The notes below the pieces were generated by a model. The model was given only the letters and a program-made list of their open reading frames with translations, did no database searches and had not been told where the DNA came from. A stretch of DNA of 64,000 nucleotides from Brachybacterium muris (GTDB lineage: Bacteria > Actinomycetota > Actinomycetes > Actinomycetales > Dermabacteraceae): positions 1,240,001-1,304,000 of the forward strand of contig NZ_JAFBCB010000001.1 of assembly GCF_016907455.1 (NCBI RefSeq), in the 5' to 3' direction. The first letter of the stretch is position 1. Every line of letters begins with the position of its first letter. Below are positions 51,066 to 61,581 of the stretch, one piece after another. Position numbers and translations under genes: made by a program.

Positions 51066-54000
51066 CCAGCACCGAAGCATCCACGACGCGCGCCGCCGCG
51101 CCGCTCGCGCCGCTGCTCGAGCGGCTTGCCTCCGGCCCCGACCTCACCGCCATCCGCTCCCTGGTCCAGGAGGGCTCCGCCAGCGGGGAGGGCGGCAGCA
51201 TCGTCGCCGCAACGGGCCTGTTCCCCTTCGCGGTGGCGGAGCTGGCCCGCCACGCGGATGCCGAGCACCCGCTGGTGGTCATCACCCCCACCACCCGCTC
51301 AGCGGAGGACATCCGGGCGGCGATGAGTGCCCTGGTGGGCACCGAGCATCTGGCCGAGCTGCCCGCCTGGGAGACTCTCCCGCACGAGAAGCTCTCCCCG
51401 CGGGCCGACACCGTGGCCCGACGCCTGGCGACCCTGCGCCGCATCGCGCACCCTGAGGCCGAGCAGCCCGTGCACGTGCTGCTGATGCCGGTGCGCACCC
51501 TGCTGCAGCCCATCGCGAAGGGCCTGGGCGACCTGGTGCCGGTGCGGGCGAAGGTGGGGGAGGAGTTCCCCCTGGACGATCTGGTGCGTGCGCTGGTCGA
51601 CGCCGCCTACGTACGCGTGGACATGGTGGAGAAGCGCGGCGAGTTCGCCGTGCGCGGCGGCATCCTGGACGTGTTCCCGCCCACCGAGCCGCACCCCGTG
51701 CGGGTGGACCTCTTCGGCGACGAGATCGACGAGGTGCGCTACTTCTCGGTGGCCGATCAGCGCTCCCTGGACACCGTGCCCCACGGCCTGGACGCCCCAC
51801 CCTGCCGGGAGATCCTGCTGACCCCCGAGGTGCGCGAGCGGGCCCGTGCCATGGCCGAGCAGCTGCCCGGGGCCCGCGAGATCCTCCAGCGCATCGCCGC
51901 CGGCATCGCCGCCGAGGGCATGGAGTCCCTCAGCCCGGTGCTGGTCGAGGAGATGGAGCAGGTGGCCGATGCGCTGCCCGCCGGCGCCCGCTTCCTGGTG
52001 CTGGAACCGGAGAAGGTGCGCAGCCGCGCCAACGAACTGGTCTCCACCACCGAGGAGTTCCTGGCTGCGGCATGGTCCAGCGCCGCCGCGGGCGGCGGCC
52101 TGCCGATCGACGTGGGCGATGCCAGCTTCGTGACGCTGAACGAGGCCGTCGAGCACGCCACCGAGGGCGGGCGCCCCTGGTTCACCCTAGCCGCCTTCGG
52201 CCTGGACACCGACGTGGATGTCACCACTGCCTCCACCACCCATCCCGGCTACTCCGGCAAGCCCGGGGACGCCGCCAAGGACCTCGAGGCCCGCCGCAAG
52301 GACGGCTGGTCGGTGATCGCCACCATGATGGGCCCCGGCGGTGCCCGCCACGCCACGGAGAACCTGCGCGCCGAAGGCATGCCCGCCGTGTTCGCCGACC
52401 ACCTGAACGGCCCCGTCGCCCCCGGCGAGGCCGTGGTCACCGTGGGCCCCTTCCCCCAAGGGCTCGTGGACGAGCAGGCGCGGATTATCCTCGCCTCCGA
52501 GCGGGACCTCACCGGCAAGTCCGGTGCCCGTCGCGGCGAGGAGCGCAAGATGCCCTCGCGGCGCCGCAACGTGGTGGACCCCCTGCAGCTGCGCCCCGGT
52601 GACCACGTGGTCCACGCCCACCACGGCGTGGGCCGCTTCGTGGAGATGACCAGCCGCACCGTGGGCACCGGCGCCAAGCGCACCACCCGCGAGTACCTGG
52701 TGATCGAGTACGCCGCCTCCAAGAAGGGTCAGCCCGGGGACCGGCTGTACGTTCCCAGCGACCAGCTGGACCAGGTCACCAAGTACGTCGGCGGTGAGGA
52801 GCCGTCGATCAACCGCATGGGCGGTGCGGACTGGGCCAAGACCAAGTCCCGTGCCCGCAAGGCGATCCGCGAGATCGCCGACGAGCTGGTGCGCCTGTAC
52901 TCCGCCCGGCAGTCCGCCCCCGGTCACGCCTTCGCTCCCGACACCCCCTGGCAGCGTGAGCTGGAGGACGCCTTCGAGTTCGTGGAGACCCCCGACCAGC
53001 TCGTCACCATCGACGATGTCAAGGCCGACATGGAGAAGCCGGTCCCGATGGACCGCCTGATCCTGGGCGACGTGGGCTACGGGAAGACCGAGATCGCCGT
53101 GCGCGCCGCCTTCAAGGCCGTCCAGGACGGCAAGCAGGTGGCGGTGCTGGCTCCCACCACGCTGCTGGCGCAGCAGCATCTGGACACCTTCACCGAGCGC
53201 TACACCGGCTTCCCGGTGACCGTGCGGGGCCTGTCCCGCTTCCAGTCCCCGGCCGATTCGCAGGCCACCATCGAGGGCATCGCCGACGGCACCGTGGACG
53301 TCGTGATCGGCACCCACCGCCTGCTCACCGGCCAGGTGCGGTTCAAGGACCTGGGGCTGCTGATCGTGGACGAGGAGCAGCGCTTCGGCGTGGAGCACAA
53401 GGAGACCCTCAAGGCCCTGCGCACCAACGTGGACGTGCTGGCCATGAGCGCCACCCCCATCCCGCGCACCCTGGAGATGGCCGTCACCGGGATCCGAGAG
53501 ATGTCGATCCTGGCCACCCCGCCGGAGGAGCGCCACCCCGTCCTGACCTACGTGGGCGTGCAGGACGACAAGCAGGTCACCGCCGCCATCCGCCGCGAGC
53601 TGCTGCGCGATGGCCAGGTGTTCTACATCCACAACCGGGTCGAGGACATCGACAAGGTGGCCCAGCACCTGCGCGAACTGGTGCCGGACGCCCGGGTCCA
53701 GGTGGCCCACGGCAAGATGAACGAGCACCAGCTGGAGAGCGTGATCATCGACTTCTGGGAGAAGGAGTTCGACGTGCTGGTGTGCACCACCATCGTCGAG
53801 ACCGGCCTGGACATCGCCAACGCCAACACCCTGATCGTGGAGAACGCCGACAAGTTCGGGCTCAGTCAGCTGCACCAGCTGCGCGGTCGCGTGGGCCGCT
53901 CCTCCGAACGGGCCTACTCCTACTTCCTCTACGACGGCTCCAAGCCGCTGACTGAGCTGGCCCACGACCGTTTGACCACCCTGGCCACCAACACCGACCT

Positions 54001-54640
54001 CGGTGCCGGTATGCAGGTGGCGATGAAGGACCTGGAGATCCGTGGCGCCGGCAACCTGCTGGGCGGCGAGCAGTCCGGTCACATCGCCGGGGTGGGCTTC
54101 GACCTGTACGTGCGGATGGTGGGGGAGGCCGTGGCGGCCTTCCGAGGCGAGGGCGGCACCCCCGAGAAGGAGATCCGGGTGGAGCTCCCGCTGGACGCCC
54201 ACATCCCGCACGACTACATCGGCTCCGAGCGGCTGCGCCTGGAGGCCTACTCCAAGCTGTCGGCCGTGCGGGAGGTGGCGGAGATCGAGCAGGTCCGTGC
54301 CGAGCTCACCGACCGCTACGGCGAACCGCCGGCCCCGGTGCAGGTGCTGCTGGACGTGGCCCGCTTCCGGATCGACGCCCGCGCCGCCGGTGTGGAGGAG
54401 GTCCAGGCCCAGGGCAAGATGATCCGCTTCGCGCACCTGGAGGTCCCCGACTCCGCCGCGATGCGGATGAAGCGCCTGTACCCCGGCACCCTGCTGAAGC
54501 CGGCCACCCGCCAGGTGCTGGTGCCCAGGCCCACCACGGCCCGCTTCGGCGGCACGGAGCTGCGCGACCACGAGCTGCTGGACTGGGCGCGTGAGGTGCT
54601 GGGCACGCTGGTGCCCTCCTCGGTAGCCTCGGCGTCGTGA
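51062..54640 (+). CDS. mfd: Transcription-repair coupling factor Mfd
   Basis: 1192 residues. It displaces RNA polymerase stalled at lesions and recruits UvrA. Domains in order are UvrB-like N-terminus (about 1-350), RNAP-interaction domain (about 510-590), SF2 helicase with G-D-V-G-Y-G-K-T-E (about 671), D-E-E-Q-R-F-G and S-A-T-P-I-P-R-T-L, then L-R-G-R-V-G-R-S and the TRCF C-terminal domain. Full length with no breaks. GTGA overlap with mazG. Confidence 0.97.
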   Translation: MTSTEASTTRAAAPLAPLLERLASGPDLTAIRSLVQEGSASGEGGSIVAATGLFPFAVAELARHADAEHPLVVITPTTRSAEDIRAAMSALVGTEHLAELPAWETLPHEKLSPRADTVARRLATLRRIAHPEAEQPVHVLLMPVRTLLQPIAKGLGDLVPVRAKVGEEFPLDDLVRALVDAAYVRVDMVEKRGEFAVRGGILDVFPPTEPHPVRVDLFGDEIDEVRYFSVADQRSLDTVPHGLDAPPCREILLTPEVRERARAMAEQLPGAREILQRIAAGIAAEGMESLSPVLVEEMEQVADALPAGARFLVLEPEKVRSRANELVSTTEEFLAAAWSSAAAGGGLPIDVGDASFVTLNEAVEHATEGGRPWFTLAAFGLDTDVDVTTASTTHPGYSGKPGDAAKDLEARRKDGWSVIATMMGPGGARHATENLRAEGMPAVFADHLNGPVAPGEAVVTVGPFPQGLVDEQARIILASERDLTGKSGARRGEERKMPSRRRNVVDPLQLRPGDHVVHAHHGVGRFVEMTSRTVGTGAKRTTREYLVIEYAASKKGQPGDRLYVPSDQLDQVTKYVGGEEPSINRMGGADWAKTKSRARKAIREIADELVRLYSARQSAPGHAFAPDTPWQRELEDAFEFVETPDQLVTIDDVKADMEKPVPMDRLILGDVGYGKTEIAVRAAFKAVQDGKQVAVLAPTTLLAQQHLDTFTERYTGFPVTVRGLSRFQSPADSQATIEGIADGTVDVVIGTHRLLTGQVRFKDLGLLIVDEEQRFGVEHKETLKALRTNVDVLAMSATPIPRTLEMAVTGIREMSILATPPEERHPVLTYVGVQDDKQVTAAIRRELLRDGQVFYIHNRVEDIDKVAQHLRELVPDARVQVAHGKMNEHQLESVIIDFWEKEFDVLVCTTIVETGLDIANANTLIVENADKFGLSQLHQLRGRVGRSSERAYSYFLYDGSKPLTELAHDRLTTLATNTDLGAGMQVAMKDLEIRGAGNLLGGEQSGHIAGVGFDLYVRMVGEAVAAFRGEGGTPEKEIRVELPLDAHIPHDYIGSERLRLEAYSKLSAVREVAEIEQVRAELTDRYGEPPAPVQVLLDVARFRIDARAAGVEEVQAQGKMIRFAHLEVPDSAAMRMKRLYPGTLLKPATRQVLVPRPTTARFGGTELRDHELLDWAREVLGTLVPSSVASAS

Positions 54641-55473
54641 CCGCAGACCAGCCCGCCCCGTCCGCCCTGCCCGATCCCGCGCCGCGCGGCAGTGCCCTGC
54701 TGCGCGCCGTCGAGGTGATGGAGGCCCTGCGGGCACCGGATGGCGACGCCTGGACCCATCGGCAGACCCACGCCTCCCTGGCGCGATACCTGCTGGAGGA
54801 GTCCCACGAGGTGCTCGAGGTGATCGACGCGCCCCAGGAGCACGGCCCCACCGCCCTGGTGGACGAGCTGGGCGACCTGCTGTTCCAGATCCTGTTCCAC
54901 GCCCGGATCGGACAGGAGCAGGAGCCGGCCTGGGACGTGGACGACGTGGCCCGCTCGTTCGTCGCCAAGATGGAGCGGCGCAACCCCCACATCTTCGGCG
55001 AGGACCGCGAGGGGGCACTGCGGGACCGCGACGACGTCGAGGAGATCATCGCCCAGTGGCATGCCGTCAAGGCTGCCGAGCGCGAAGCCGCCGGCACGGT
55101 GGACAAGGGCTGGTTCGACGGCATCCCGGCGGGCCTGCCCTCGCTGCAGGCCGCGGCCAAGGCCGTGCACCGTGCGCGCTCTGCCGGGCGCCTGGACGAA
55201 CTGCTGGAATCGGCCGACGATGCCTCGACGGCGATGACCGCGGAGGACGCGGCCGCGTCCGAGGGTGCCCCTGATCCCGCTCCCGGTGGGATCACCGGTG
55301 CGGACAGGGGAGCGGACGTGGGCCGCGCCCTGCTGGACCTGGTGGTGGCCGCGGAATCGCGTGACGTGGACCCCGAGAGCGCCCTGCGTGCCCTGCTGGC
55401 CCGCATGCGCACCACGCCGGGCGCCACCCCGCAGGAATCCGAACCCTCGGACGTCCCGGGGGACTGCACCTAG
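54637..55473 (+). CDS. mazG: MazG family nucleotide pyrophosphohydrolase
   Basis: 278 residues. The MazG helical domain has P-D-G-D-A-W-T-H (about 31-38), E-E-S-H-E-V-L-E (about 53-60) and D-E-L-G-D-L-L-F-Q near 75-83, the Mg-binding acidic set. It hydrolyses non-canonical NTPs. The region past 200 is Asp/Ala-rich and less typical. Besides GTGA coupling to mfd, TAGCCT at 54624-54629 is 7 bases before the start. Confidence 0.88.
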   Translation: MTADQPAPSALPDPAPRGSALLRAVEVMEALRAPDGDAWTHRQTHASLARYLLEESHEVLEVIDAPQEHGPTALVDELGDLLFQILFHARIGQEQEPAWDVDDVARSFVAKMERRNPHIFGEDREGALRDRDDVEEIIAQWHAVKAAEREAAGTVDKGWFDGIPAGLPSLQAAAKAVHRARSAGRLDELLESADDASTAMTAEDAAASEGAPDPAPGGITGADRGADVGRALLDLVVAAESRDVDPESALRALLARMRTTPGATPQESEPSDVPGDCT

Positions 55474-55509
55474 ACTGGTGGGTGGACGGTCAGCGTCGAC
55501 CGGCCGTGA

Positions 55510-56823
<1,314 letters not shown>

Positions 56824-56840
56824 GGTTGTAGCCTTCGGGC

Positions 56841-57497
56841 ATGACATCGAGACGACCGGGCGCCCCGCGATCAGCGAGGCGCCCGGTCGCGTCGTCCTCG
56901 GGGCGGCGCGGCCCGACGACCTCCGCCCCCCGCAAGCCCTCGACCTCCCGCCAGGCGCCCGGCTCACGCGCCCCATCCAGCCCGCGTGCGGGCTCGGCCT
57001 CACGTGGGCGCGGGCCGGCGAAGGCATCGCGGCCGCGCAGCACGGCCACGCAGCACCCCCCGAAGGACGGCGCCGGCCTCACCATCACCCGTCGCACACT
57101 GGTGCTGGTCTCCCTGATCGTGATCGCCCTGGCCGCACTGCTGCCCACCGTGAACTCCTATGTCACCCAGCGCCAGCAGCTGTCCGAGCTCCAGGCCGAG
57201 GTCGGGCAGAAGCAGCAGCAGGTCGATGAGCTTCAGGACCAGGTGGCCCGTTGGGAGGATCCGGCCTATGTGGCCGCCCAGGCCCGTGAGCGCCTCCTGT
57301 TCGCGATGCCGGGGGAGACCCAGTACCGCCTCACCGATACCTCCGGCCGCGAGGTGCCGCTGACCGAGGCCGAACAGGCTGCCGTCGAGGCCACCGAGGG
57401 CGAGTGGTTCTCGACCCTCTGGGAGAGCGTCGAGGGCTCCAGCCGCCCGACCGCCGAGGACATCCCCGACCCCACCGACGAGGACAACGCCGAGTGA
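56841..57497 (+). CDS. Septum formation initiator FtsB/DivIC-like protein
   Basis: 218 residues. An Arg/Pro/Ser-rich disordered N-terminus (about 1-75), a single transmembrane helix (about 88-106: L-V-L-V-S-L-I-V-I-A-L-A-A-L-L), a Gln/Glu coiled coil (about 113-140) and the family's Y-V-A-A-Q-A-R-E-R-L motif. It is part of the FtsQLB divisome complex. TAGCCT at 56829-56834 is 6 bases before the ATG. Located after eno as in most Gram-positives. GTGA overlap with DUF501. Confidence 0.88.
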   Translation: MTSRRPGAPRSARRPVASSSGRRGPTTSAPRKPSTSRQAPGSRAPSSPRAGSASRGRGPAKASRPRSTATQHPPKDGAGLTITRRTLVLVSLIVIALAALLPTVNSYVTQRQQLSELQAEVGQKQQQVDELQDQVARWEDPAYVAAQARERLLFAMPGETQYRLTDTSGREVPLTEAEQAAVEATEGEWFSTLWESVEGSSRPTAEDIPDPTDEDNAE

Positions 57498-58072
57498 CCA
57501 CCACTGCTCTTCCCCCGCTGCCCCCTCTTCCTCACGAGACCCCCGCCGACGCGGCCGACTTCGCGGTGATGCGCGAGCAGCTGGGCCGCGATATGCGCGG
57601 GGTGATCTCCATCGCTCGTCGCTGCTCCTGCGGACGCCCCGCCGTGGTCCGCACCGCGCCCCGCCTGGAGGACGGCACCCCGTTCCCCACCTCGCTCTAC
57701 CTGACGCTGCCGTGGCTGGTGCTGGAGGTCTCCCGCATCGAGGCCACCGGCACCATGGCCGCGCTGACCGCCCGTCTGGGGCAGGAGCCGGAACTGGCCG
57801 CCGCCTACCAGGACGCCCACGAGCGCTACCTCGCTCGGCGCGCCGAGCTGGGGGAGGTCCCGGAGATCAGCGGCACCAGCGCCGGTGGCATGCCCGAGCG
57901 CGTGAAGTGCCTGCACGCCCTGGCCGGCCAGGCCCTCGCCGAAGGACCCGGGGTGAACCCCATCGCCGAGGAGGTGCTGGCGAGCATCGACGGAGCCTGG
58001 CCGGAGCTGGTGTGTCGTTGCGAGGAGCCCGCCGCGCAGGACGACCTCACCCCGGCAGGGGAGGGCCGATGA
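57494..58072 (+). CDS. DUF501 family protein
   Basis: 192 residues with the DUF501 core: G-R-D-M-R-G-V-I-S-I-A-R-R-C-x-C-G-R-P (about 31-49), P-F-P-T-S-L-Y-L-T-L-P near 62-72, and a late R-V-K-C-L-H-A. The conserved Cys and His suggest a metal site. Function unknown; the eno-ftsB-DUF501-ppx order is conserved in Actinobacteria. Confidence 0.92.
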   Translation: MTTTALPPLPPLPHETPADAADFAVMREQLGRDMRGVISIARRCSCGRPAVVRTAPRLEDGTPFPTSLYLTLPWLVLEVSRIEATGTMAALTARLGQEPELAAAYQDAHERYLARRAELGEVPEISGTSAGGMPERVKCLHALAGQALAEGPGVNPIAEEVLASIDGAWPELVCRCEEPAAQDDLTPAGEGR

Positions 58073-59016
58073 ACCAGGACGCACCCGTCGCGGCCATCGA
58101 CTGCGGCACCAACTCCATCCGCCTGCTGATCGCCCGCCCTGCTCCTGGTGGTGGCCTGACGGATCTCGAGCGGCACATGGAGATCGTGCGCCTGGGACAG
58201 GGCGTGGATCGCACAGGCCGCTTCGACCCGGCCGCCGTGGACCGCACCCTGGACGCGGCCCGCCGCTACGCCCGCCTGATCGAGCACCACGGCGCGGAGC
58301 GCCTGCGCTTCACCGCTACCTCCGCCACCCGGGATGCGAGCAACCGGGAGCTGTTCATCGCCGGCATCCGCGAGATCCTCGGGGTGGAGCCCGAGGTCAT
58401 CAGCGGCGACGAGGAGGCCGAGCTCTCCTACCGCGGCGCCGTGACCACCCTGCGCGACCTGCCGGCGGGCCCGCGCCTGGTGGTGGACATCGGCGGCGGC
58501 TCCACCGAACTGGTGCTGGGCACCGACGCCCCGACCCACCGGATCAGCCTGGACATGGGATCGGTGCGGATGACCGAGCGCCACCTGGACTCCGACCCGC
58601 CGACGCCGGCCCAGATCGCCGCGGCTACCGCCGAAATCGACGCCCTGCTGGACCGGGCCCAGCAGCAGGTGCCGCTGGAGCGGACCGCCGTGCTGGTGGG
58701 CGTGGCCGGCACCGTCACCACCCTCACCGCCCTCGCCCTCGGGGTCACCGAGTACAGCCCCGAGGTGACCCACGGTGCGATGCTGGGGATCGATGAGACC
58801 GTGGAGCTGTGCGAGCGACTGCTCGCCATGCCTCGGGAGGATCGCGCTTCGCTCCCCGCCATCCACCCCGGTCGCATCGATGTCATCGGGGCGGGGGCCC
58901 TGATCTGGGCCCGTATCCTGCGTCGCCTCCAGGACCGCGCCCACCTGCAGGTCTCGCACACCAGTGAGCACGACATCCTCGACGGGATCGCGCTGAGCAT
59001 GCTTCCCACCCAGTGA
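58069..59016 (+). CDS. Exopolyphosphatase / Ppx-GppA family phosphatase
   Basis: 315 residues of the ASKHA fold: A-I-D-C-G-T-N-S-I-R-L-L near 9-20, T-S-A-T-R-D-A-S-N, and the glycine loop D-I-G-G-G-S-T-E-L (about 139-147). It hydrolyses polyphosphate or pppGpp. It is the short actinobacterial type lacking the C-terminal HD domain. ATGA overlap with DUF501. Confidence 0.93.
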   Translation: MNQDAPVAAIDCGTNSIRLLIARPAPGGGLTDLERHMEIVRLGQGVDRTGRFDPAAVDRTLDAARRYARLIEHHGAERLRFTATSATRDASNRELFIAGIREILGVEPEVISGDEEAELSYRGAVTTLRDLPAGPRLVVDIGGGSTELVLGTDAPTHRISLDMGSVRMTERHLDSDPPTPAQIAAATAEIDALLDRAQQQVPLERTAVLVGVAGTVTTLTALALGVTEYSPEVTHGAMLGIDETVELCERLLAMPREDRASLPAIHPGRIDVIGAGALIWARILRRLQDRAHLQVSHTSEHDILDGIALSMLPTQ

Positions 59017-59070
59017 GTCCCCACCACTGGGATCGCGCCACAGTGTGATGGTGATGTCATAGGCGTTCTT

Positions 59071-59099
59071 TTGTGTGGCCCCGGCAACCCACCTACGCT
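59071..59099 (+). promoter_or_regulatory. Promoter of the NDH-2 gene
   Basis: TTGTGT (59071-59076), 17-base spacer, TACGCT (59094-59099), then 7 bases to the ATG. This is the clearest full promoter for a leaderless gene in the window. Confidence 0.65.
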
Positions 59100-59106
59100 G
59101 TACCCC

Positions 59107-60483
59107 ATGAACAACACTCATGGCGGCAAGCCCCACGTCCTCGTCCTCGGCGGCGGGTCCGTCGGCCTCACCACGGCAGCGGATCTCCGCAAGACCCTGG
59201 GAACCGAGGTCGCGATCACGATCGTTGACTCGCGTCCCTACATGACCTACCAGCCCTTCCTCCCCGAGGTGGGCGCCGGTTCGATCGATCCCCGCAACGT
59301 GCTCGCGCCGCTGCGCAAGATCCTCGCCGGCACCAAGGTCGTCACCGGATCGGTCACCAAGATCCGCAGCGCCGAGAACGTCGTCGTGGTCGACACCGAG
59401 GACGATGTACAGCTGGAGATCTCCTACGACTACCTGGTCGTGGGTCTCGGTGCCGTGCCGCGCCTGCTGCCCATCCCGGGCCTGGCCGAGGCCGCCATCG
59501 GCTTCAAGTGGGTCGAGGAGGCCGTGGCCGTGCGCGACCGCATCCTGGCAAACCTCGCCGAGGCCGCGTCCACCAAGGATCCGAAGATCCGCAAGCGCCT
59601 GCTCACCTTCACCTTCGTCGGCGGCGGCTTCGCCGGCGGCGAGGCCATCGCCGAGACCGAGGACATGGTGCGGGACGCCCTGCGCTACTACCCGGACCTG
59701 CACGCCTCCGACATCCGCTTCGTGCTGATCGACGCGGCCCCGTTCATCTTCCCCGAGCTCACCGAGGACCAGCGCGCCTACGTGCTGAACCAGCTGCGTG
59801 AGCGCGGTATCGAGGTCAAGCTCGAGACCTTCCTGAACTCCGCCGAGGACGGCGTGGTCAAGACCAGCGACGGCGACGAGTTCGAGACCGACCTGCTGGT
59901 GTGGAACGCGGGCGTCAAGCCCAGCCCGATCCTGCTGGAGGAGGGCGCCTCCGACCTCCCGGTCATCACCGAGCGCGGCCCGCTGATGGGCAAGGTTGAC
60001 ACCCTGGCCGACCTCCGGGTCAACGGCGCCGACGGCCCGATCGACAACGTGTTCGCCGCCGGTGACTGCGCCGCGGTGCCGGACCTGGCCTCGGGCGAGG
60101 GCAAGTTCTGCCCGCCCAACGCCCAGCACGCCGTGCGTCAGGGCAAGCGGATCGCCGACAACATCGCGCGCTCCGTGCAGGGTCGCCCGCTGGTGGACTA
60201 CTACCACAAGAACCTCGGCACCATGGCGACCCTGGGCATGTACAAGGGCGTGGGCCGCCTGCACGTGGCCGACAAGGAGTTCGACCTGCGCGGCCTGCCC
60301 GCATGGGCCGCCGCTCGCGCCTACCACGTGTACGCGATGCCCACCTTCGGCCGCAAGGTCGCCGTGGTGGCCGACTGGGTGACCAACATGATCTCCCGCC
60401 GCGACATCATCGGCATTCCGGAGCAGTCCAGCCCGCGCGCGGCCTTCGAGCTCGCCGCGAACACCTCCTCCAAGCCGAAGTGA
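59107..60483 (+). CDS. ndh: Type II NADH dehydrogenase (NDH-2)
   Basis: 458 residues; membrane-bound single-subunit NADH:menaquinone oxidoreductase. FAD site V-L-G-G-G-S-V-G-L-T-T (about 13-23), NADH site F-V-G-G-G-F-A-G-G-E (about 175-184), second FAD motif N-V-F-A-A-G-D-C-A-A, and Q-H-A-V-R-Q-G. The C-terminal amphipathic helix fits membrane attachment. It is transcribed alone and terminated by a 12-bp hairpin. Confidence 0.93.
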   Translation: MNNTHGGKPHVLVLGGGSVGLTTAADLRKTLGTEVAITIVDSRPYMTYQPFLPEVGAGSIDPRNVLAPLRKILAGTKVVTGSVTKIRSAENVVVVDTEDDVQLEISYDYLVVGLGAVPRLLPIPGLAEAAIGFKWVEEAVAVRDRILANLAEAASTKDPKIRKRLLTFTFVGGGFAGGEAIAETEDMVRDALRYYPDLHASDIRFVLIDAAPFIFPELTEDQRAYVLNQLRERGIEVKLETFLNSAEDGVVKTSDGDEFETDLLVWNAGVKPSPILLEEGASDLPVITERGPLMGKVDTLADLRVNGADGPIDNVFAAGDCAAVPDLASGEGKFCPPNAQHAVRQGKRIADNIARSVQGRPLVDYYHKNLGTMATLGMYKGVGRLHVADKEFDLRGLPAWAAARAYHVYAMPTFGRKVAVVADWVTNMISRRDIIGIPEQSSPRAAFELAANTSSKPK

Positions 60484-60530
60484 TCCGTTCCGGGCCCGGG
60501 CGATGAGTCCTGGGTCCGGCGGTCGATCAG

Positions 60531-60560
60531 GCGCCCCCGCTCTCCGGAGCGGGGGCGCTT
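60531..60560 (+). terminator. Terminator of the NDH-2 gene
   Basis: GCGCCCCCGCTC (60531-60542) pairs with 60547-60558 around TCCG, then TT. Confidence 0.85.
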
Positions 60561-60703
60561 CGCGTCGTGGAGGGCCCCGGGGATCCACCGCGCTGCGCGA
60601 TAGACTGTGACCGAACGTGCGCGCCTTGGTCATGAGATGAGCGCGAACAGCCACGAACCGGGTGTCGGTCGCTCCGACGCCCCGAGCAGAAGGAGCAGGG
60701 CCC

Positions 60704-61495
60704 ATGGAGGTCATCATCGTCGCGGACGCCGCCGAGGGTGCGCGCGAGGTAGCGGATGTCTTCGAGCGGGTGGTGCGCGATGCAGGCCCGGTGGTGCTGG
60801 GCCTTGCCACCGGGTCCTCCCCGATCGCCGCCTACCAGGAACTGATCCGCCGCCACCGCGAGGAGGGCCTGTCCTTCGCCGACGCCCGCGCCTTCCTCCT
60901 GGACGAGTACGTGGGCCTGCCCGCCGGTCACGAGCAGAGCTACCACCGCTTCATCCGCGAGAACTTCACCTCCCACATCGACATGGACGACGCACTGGTC
61001 CTCTCGCCCGACGGCGGAGCCGCCGATCCTGCCGCGGAGGCCGCCCGGTATGACCGCTCCATCGGTGAGGCCGGGGGAGTGGACCTGCAGATCCTGGGCA
61101 TCGGCTCCAACGGCCACATCGCCTTCAACGAGCCCGGCAGCTCCTTGGCCTCCCGTACCCGGCCTGTCGTGCTGACCGAGTCCACCATCGCCGACAACGC
61201 ACGCTTCTTCGCCTCCCGTGAGGACGTCCCCCAGCTGGCTCTCTCCCAGGGTCTGGGCACCGTGCGCGAGGCGCGGGAGATCGTGCTGACCGCCACCGGC
61301 GAGAACAAGGCGCGCGCCATCGCCCAGATGGTCGAGGGGCCGGTCAGTGCACGCTGGCCCGGCAGCGCCCTGCAGCTGCACCCCAAGGTGACCGTGGTGG
61401 TGGACGAGGCCGCGGGCTCCGAGCTCGAGCTGGCCGACTACTACCGCCACGTGCGTCGGGTGGCGACGGAGCAGTCCCTCACCCCCCGCAGCTGA
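60704..61495 (+). CDS. nagB: Glucosamine-6-phosphate deaminase
   Basis: 263 residues; glucosamine-6-P to fructose-6-P and ammonia. G-L-A-T-G-S-S-P near 34-41, L-L-D-E-Y-V-G-L (catalytic Asp-Glu), G-I-G-S-N-G-H-I-A-F-N-E-P-G (about 131-144). ATG 60704 has AGAAGGAG upstream. A TAGACT box at 60601-60606 is a likely -10. Together with glmU it brackets amino-sugar supply and recycling. Confidence 0.95.
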   Translation: MEVIIVADAAEGAREVADVFERVVRDAGPVVLGLATGSSPIAAYQELIRRHREEGLSFADARAFLLDEYVGLPAGHEQSYHRFIRENFTSHIDMDDALVLSPDGGAADPAAEAARYDRSIGEAGGVDLQILGIGSNGHIAFNEPGSSLASRTRPVVLTESTIADNARFFASREDVPQLALSQGLGTVREAREIVLTATGENKARAIAQMVEGPVSARWPGSALQLHPKVTVVVDEAAGSELELADYYRHVRRVATEQSLTPRS

Positions 61496-61519
61496 GCCCG
61501 CGGGAGTATTAGCCCACAG

Positions 61520-61539
61520 TGCGCGTCCACGGACGCGCA
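61520..61539 (+). terminator. Terminator of nagB
   Basis: TGCGCGTC (61520-61527) pairs with its complement at 61532-61539, 8-bp stem. Confidence 0.55.
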
Positions 61540-61581
61540 GGCGCAGGGCGACGGGGCGCCAGGGCGGATACGATCGCCCCC

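Noticed and set aside
52187..55018. Open minus-strand frame of 943 codons opposite mfd and mazG
   Set aside because: Same reason: high-GC antisense frame without any domain.
57826..60810. Open minus-strand frame of 994 codons opposite DUF501, ppx, ndh and nagB
   Set aside because: It lies antisense to clearly recognised genes, has a biased Gly/Val/Leu/Asp/His/Gln composition typical of frames opposite GC-rich coding sequence, and no family motif.
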